Origin: JAULUH01 sp032111745
Lineage (GTDB): Bacteria > Chloroflexota > Anaerolineae > JAAEKA01
Length of the DNA: 7,383 nucleotides
NCBI GenBank assembly: GCA_032111745.1
Contig: JAULUH010000026.1
Coordinates: 1-7,383, forward strand
Reading direction: 5' to 3'
The notes below the pieces were generated by a model, which was not told the origin of the DNA, searched no databases, and saw only the letters and a list, made by a program, of their open reading frames with translations. Numbering within the stretch: the stretch's first letter is position 1; the number at the start of each line of letters is the position of its first letter. Position numbers and translations under genes: made by a program. Below, in pieces: positions 4,755 to 7,383 of this stretch.

Positions 4755-6302
4755 TCATTGACCCCTGGCCTGGCGGAGCAGCTCCTGCTTCAGGTCCCAC
4801 AGCTGGCCCGTCAGGCTGACGTGGTAGATATGCGGGCTCACCAGGCGGCGCACACCGGGGTCCAGCCGCGCCACGTCGGATTTCCGGCGCTCGCGCATCT
4901 CCTCGATGGATGGGAGTGTGGCCACCAGCTTACCCCTGTGGACGATGTCCTCTAGCAACGGCTCGACGGTGGAGAGCTCATCCCGTCGTAACGTGCGGTA
5001 CTTGGTGTGATCCGAGGGGTGGCGCAAGACAATCTCGTCCATGGTGCGGGGGTCCTCATGGTCGAGGCTCAGGAGGTCAGCGGTGGCAAAGCCGCGCTGG
5101 TCGTACAGGCGCCACACGCGCTTGTTGCCGGGGTTCAGGGTCTTGGCTGCGGTCTCGGAGATCTTGATGGCCGGACTCCAGCCGTCCTCCCTGGCGATGG
5201 CGACCAGCTTATACACCCCGTCCAGGGCGCCCTGGCCGCGGGAGGTGATGAGGCGGGTGCCCACGCCGTAGGTCAGCCGCCGGATCAGCTGGTCCGCGTT
5301 GACGCCATAGCGCGGCGCCTCCTCGGCGATCTGGGTGGTGATCTGCCAGATGGTCAGCTCGTCCAGCTCATTGCTGAGCACGATGGTGGTGTCGGGGAAT
5401 CCCGCCTGGTCCAGCATCTTCGCAGACTGGATGGCGAGATAGGCCAGGTCGCCTGAGTCGAGCCGGATGCCCAGTGGCTTATGGCCCTGGCGCCGGAGCT
5501 CTTCGAAGACCGTAATGGCATTGGGCACGCCGCTTTGGAGGGTATCCACCGTATCTACCAGCAGGAGACAGTTGCCGGGGTTGACCTCGGCGTAGGCTCG
5601 AAACGCGCCAAGCTCGCCTGCGCCCAGGGCCATGAACACCTGGACCATGCTATGGGCGTGGGTGCCCTTTGGGGGATAGCCCAACACATGGGAGATGCCG
5701 ATGTTAGAGGAGTAGTCAGCGCCGCCGATAAGGGCGGCGCGAGCCCCGGCGTTGGCTCCCCGTTCGGGCCCACGGCGCAGGCCGAACTCCAGCACCGTGC
5801 TGTCGCGCGCGACCTCGCGGATGCGCGCGGCCTTGGTTGCGATCAGGATCTGATAGTTGAGCAGGTTGAGCAAGGGCGTCTCCAGGATCTGTGCTATGGC
5901 AAGGGGACCCTGGATGACGGTGAGCGGCACATCAGGGTGTACGACGCGTCCCTCGGGGATGGCCCACAGGCTGATCTGTTCAAAGCTGCCGGCCTGGCGC
6001 AGCCATCTCAGGAAGCCTTCGTCGAAGGTGCGTTTCCCGGCCGGGCCGCGCTGGGTACGCAGATACTCGATGTCTTCGTCGCGCGCGCGGGCATGGGTCA
6101 TCCAGTCCCGGAGCCATGCCAGACCGGCGTTGACGCAGTAGCCGGCCTCGTGCGAGCCGTAGTTGGGGTAGCGGCGGAAGAAGTGGTCGAACTGGGCCGG
6201 CCGCTCATGCAGGCCCATGCGGAAGTAGAGCTGGGCCATGGTGAGCTGGTATTGGTCTGTGAACAGGAAGCCTTCGGCAGTGGTTTGCTCGGCTGGTTTC
6301 AT
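4755..6302 (-). CDS. pncB: Nicotinate phosphoribosyltransferase
   Basis: A 515-aa enzyme of NAD salvage that joins nicotinate and PRPP to make nicotinate mononucleotide, with ATP hydrolysis in the usual family reaction (EC 6.3.4.21). Family blocks occur in order: TDQYQLTMAQLYF (15-27), EFGLRRGPERG (172-182), GTHAHSMV (213-220; H217 is the likely phosphorylated His), LLLVDTVDTL (247-256), LGIRLDSGDLAYLA (277-290), VLSNELDEL (308-316) and YGVGTRLITS followed by LDGVYKLVAI (345-369). The length fits the long bacterial/eukaryotic-type enzyme. ATG 6302 has GAGGAG 9 bases upstream and sits directly below a near-consensus promoter. The frame remains open upstream to 6458 only through a stop-free repeat and that part is not coding. 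No pncA or nadD/nadE gene is seen beside it; osmC follows after 148 bases with its own promoter. Confidence 0.97.
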   Translation of the reverse strand: MKPAEQTTAEGFLFTDQYQLTMAQLYFRMGLHERPAQFDHFFRRYPNYGSHEAGYCVNAGLAWLRDWMTHARARDEDIEYLRTQRGPAGKRTFDEGFLRWLRQAGSFEQISLWAIPEGRVVHPDVPLTVIQGPLAIAQILETPLLNLLNYQILIATKAARIREVARDSTVLEFGLRRGPERGANAGARAALIGGADYSSNIGISHVLGYPPKGTHAHSMVQVFMALGAGELGAFRAYAEVNPGNCLLLVDTVDTLQSGVPNAITVFEELRRQGHKPLGIRLDSGDLAYLAIQSAKMLDQAGFPDTTIVLSNELDELTIWQITTQIAEEAPRYGVNADQLIRRLTYGVGTRLITSRGQGALDGVYKLVAIAREDGWSPAIKISETAAKTLNPGNKRVWRLYDQRGFATADLLSLDHEDPRTMDEIVLRHPSDHTKYRTLRRDELSTVEPLLEDIVHRGKLVATLPSIEEMRERRKSDVARLDPGVRRLVSPHIYHVSLTGQLWDLKQELLRQARGQ

Positions 6303-6324
6303 GGGGTGGTGCTCCTCTGCCGTT

Positions 6325-6352
6325 ATTGTAGCGCAGATTGGCGGCGAGGCAA
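6325..6352 (-). promoter_or_regulatory. Promoter of pncB
   Basis: On the minus strand TTGCCT (6347-6352) and TACAAT (6325-6330, five of six matches) are separated by 16 bases. The predicted transcript start near 6318 lies right at the upstream edge of the GAGGAG ribosome site, so the leader would be very short, about 16 bases. It is one of the two clearest promoters in the window. Confidence 0.6.
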
Positions 6353-6362
6353 CCGCCGGATC

Positions 6363-6491
6363 GGAACACGGACGGACACGGACCCGGAGGTGAACCGCAG
6401 AGGCGCTGAGAGCGCAGAGGGGAAGCAGGACCGGAGGAGCCAGAACACGGACGGGCACGGATGCCGGAAGGGAACCGGAGGGACTGGTGAG
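6363..6491 (+). repeat. Composite dispersed repeat, copy 2
   Basis: A 129-base relative of the repeat at 2677-2855, in the same orientation: two CACGGAC units, CCGGAGG + GAACCGCAGAGGCGCTGAG core, CCGGAGGAGCC, two more CACGGA(C/T) units, GCCGGAAGG and GGAGGGACTGGTGAG. It begins 11 bases upstream of the pncB -35 box and ends 24 bases before the putative promoter of the plus-strand gene. It explains why the pncB frame stays open upstream of its true start. The remainder of the gene-free interval 6303-6624 holds the two divergent promoters and leaders; nothing else was seen in it. Confidence 0.85.
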
Positions 6492-6514
6492 AAGCCCTGT
6501 GTGTCGTGGGACGT

Positions 6515-6543
6515 TTCACGAATCGTTAAACATAGTGTATGCT
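6515..6543 (+). promoter_or_regulatory. Possible promoter of the exported plus-strand gene
   Basis: TTCACG (6515-6520) and TATGCT (6538-6543), four of six matches each, are separated by 17 bases and sit in the only clearly AT-rich stretch of this interval. Transcription would begin near 6550, about 75 bases before ATG 6625. A TTGACC at 6572 has no convincing -10 box downstream. Confidence 0.4.
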
Positions 6544-6624
6544 AATCGCAGCTGTTAGCCTCAAGCGTGCCTTGACCTCCGTCCGGGCCTCCCAGTAGTT
6601 GGCCAACAAGCCAGGAGAACAACC

Positions 6625-7383
6625 ATGCCGCCTGCCGCCCGCCTCTTGCCCCGGATTGGGGCGATCCTCGCCGGTTTGGGACTTGCCATCGCGCTTATGG
6701 CGATGCTGGGGCTGTCCCTGGTGTTCGCCTCGGGCACGCCTCGCCATGACAACGGGGCCGGCAACGCGATGCAGGCCGACCCCTGCGACGCGTCGCCCTA
6801 TGGGATACGAGTCGTCAGCGGGACGGCAGAGGCGGCGGTTGGGGTGGCGAACGCGGTGGTCTATCGCCTGCCAGAGGGGGAGCCCAGCGGGGCCCAGCCG
6901 TTGGGTCCGATCACCCGCTCCCTGGCCAGCGACGACCAGGGCTGCCTGCAGGGCCGGGTAGAGATCTCGGCGGGCGATAAGCTGGTGGCGTTGCTGCCGA
7001 TCACGCACACCAGCGCTTACACTCTGTACTACACCAGCGCGCGGCCTGGCCGCAACGAGCTGGTGATGCAGCCGGTAAGCGAGCCAGGGGTCGTGGACCT
7101 GGTGGTCTCGCCGGAGAACCCGTTGTACCTATTCAACCTGGACGTGGCGTTGGAGTGGGACGCCCGCACCGACGGCATCTTCCTGAACGACCTGGCGGAG
7201 TCGATCAAGCGCTCGTCAGAGCTGCTGTACGACGTGAGCAACGGCCAGATGGCCCTGGGCAAGGTGCGCGTGTTCCAGAACAGGGAGAACTGGCTAGGGG
7301 CGGATGCCGTGGTCTATGCCAGCAACAGCATTCGCCCGCGGGCGACCATGGGCGGGGTGGTCAGCCAGCCCACCAGCGATGTC
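6625..7383 (+). CDS. Secreted or membrane-anchored protein of unknown function, incomplete at the window end
   Basis: An open frame of 253 codons with no stop before the window edge. AGGAGA lies 6 bases before ATG 6625. Residues 1-10 carry two Arg and are followed by a hydrophobic stretch at about 11-35 (IGAILAGLGLAIALMAMLGL) with a possible cleavage site at VFA-SG, so export is likely. The mature N terminus has two cysteines (residues 53 and 111), which could pair. Residues about 59-150 look like a beta domain of the regulatory or Ig-like kind (AAVGVANAVVY, then ISAGDKLVALLPI and YTLYYTS). Residues 158-253 (NPLYLFNLDVALEWDA, then SSELLYDVSNGQMALGKVRVF) resemble, from memory, large surface proteins of Chloroflexota that continue into a metalloprotease domain; that part would lie outside this window. 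The direction is opposite to all other genes. Confidence 0.85.
   Translation, partial: MPPAARLLPRIGAILAGLGLAIALMAMLGLSLVFASGTPRHDNGAGNAMQADPCDASPYGIRVVSGTAEAAVGVANAVVYRLPEGEPSGAQPLGPITRSLASDDQGCLQGRVEISAGDKLVALLPITHTSAYTLYYTSARPGRNELVMQPVSEPGVVDLVVSPENPLYLFNLDVALEWDARTDGIFLNDLAESIKRSSELLYDVSNGQMALGKVRVFQNRENWLGADAVVYASNSIRPRATMGGVVSQPTSDV

Noticed and set aside
4751..4764. Small GGGT...ACCC hairpin at the end of pncB as a terminator
   Set aside because: Only four base pairs with no T-run and partly inside the coding end; too weak to support.
5481..6545. Plus-strand open frame of 354 codons opposite pncB
   Set aside because: Antisense shadow of an unmistakable pncB; it also runs through the intergenic repeat, giving low-complexity protein.
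6526..7008. Minus-strand ORF of 160 codons at the right side
   Set aside because: Opposite the exported plus-strand gene, which has a good ribosome site and a signal segment; the minus frame has neither.

Overview
The window is GC-rich chromosomal DNA with short intergenic gaps, good Shine-Dalgarno sites and dispersed GC-rich repeats between genes. From memory of protein families, the hydrolase pair, the exported protein and the repeats resemble those of filamentous Chloroflexota (Anaerolineae and relatives). That assignment is an inference; there is no rRNA or marker gene here to prove it. No tRNA, rRNA, insertion sequence, integrase or CRISPR array was seen.

Layout from left to right. Six genes lie on the minus strand between 57 and 6302, and one incomplete gene runs off the right end on the plus strand. 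(1) 57-2542 is a translationally coupled pair. The upstream gene encodes a 589-aa protein with an N-terminal M23 (LytM-type) metallopeptidase domain and a glycosidase-like barrel. The downstream gene encodes a 239-aa protein of unknown function. They overlap by ATGA. Neither has a signal peptide, and both end in a flexible linker followed by nearly the same short coiled-coil segment. (2) 2543-2913 is a gene-free stretch holding the pair's promoter and a patchwork of dispersed repeats. (3) 2914-4091 is a probable two-gene operon: a DinB-like metal-binding protein followed by a GNAT acetyltransferase. (4) 4184-4606 is osmC, a peroxiredoxin for organic hydroperoxides, with its own promoter and a strong hairpin terminator. 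The tail of that terminator overlaps the dinB-like promoter. (5) 4755-6302 is pncB, nicotinate phosphoribosyltransferase, with a very clear promoter. (6) 6303-6624 is a divergent intergenic region holding a second copy of the composite repeat found upstream of the hydrolase pair. (7) 6625 to the end is the start of a secreted or membrane-anchored protein.

How the genes fit together. pncB (NAD salvage), osmC (peroxide defence) and dinB-GNAT look like ordinary separately promoted housekeeping or stress genes. The unusual part is the hydrolase pair. It combines a complete peptidoglycan-peptidase active site and a putative sugar-cleaving domain with no visible export signal, and it has a co-translated partner carrying a matching coiled-coil tail. 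This suggests a two-protein complex joined through the C termini, perhaps derived from a phage-type lysin, although no holin or phage gene is present in the window.
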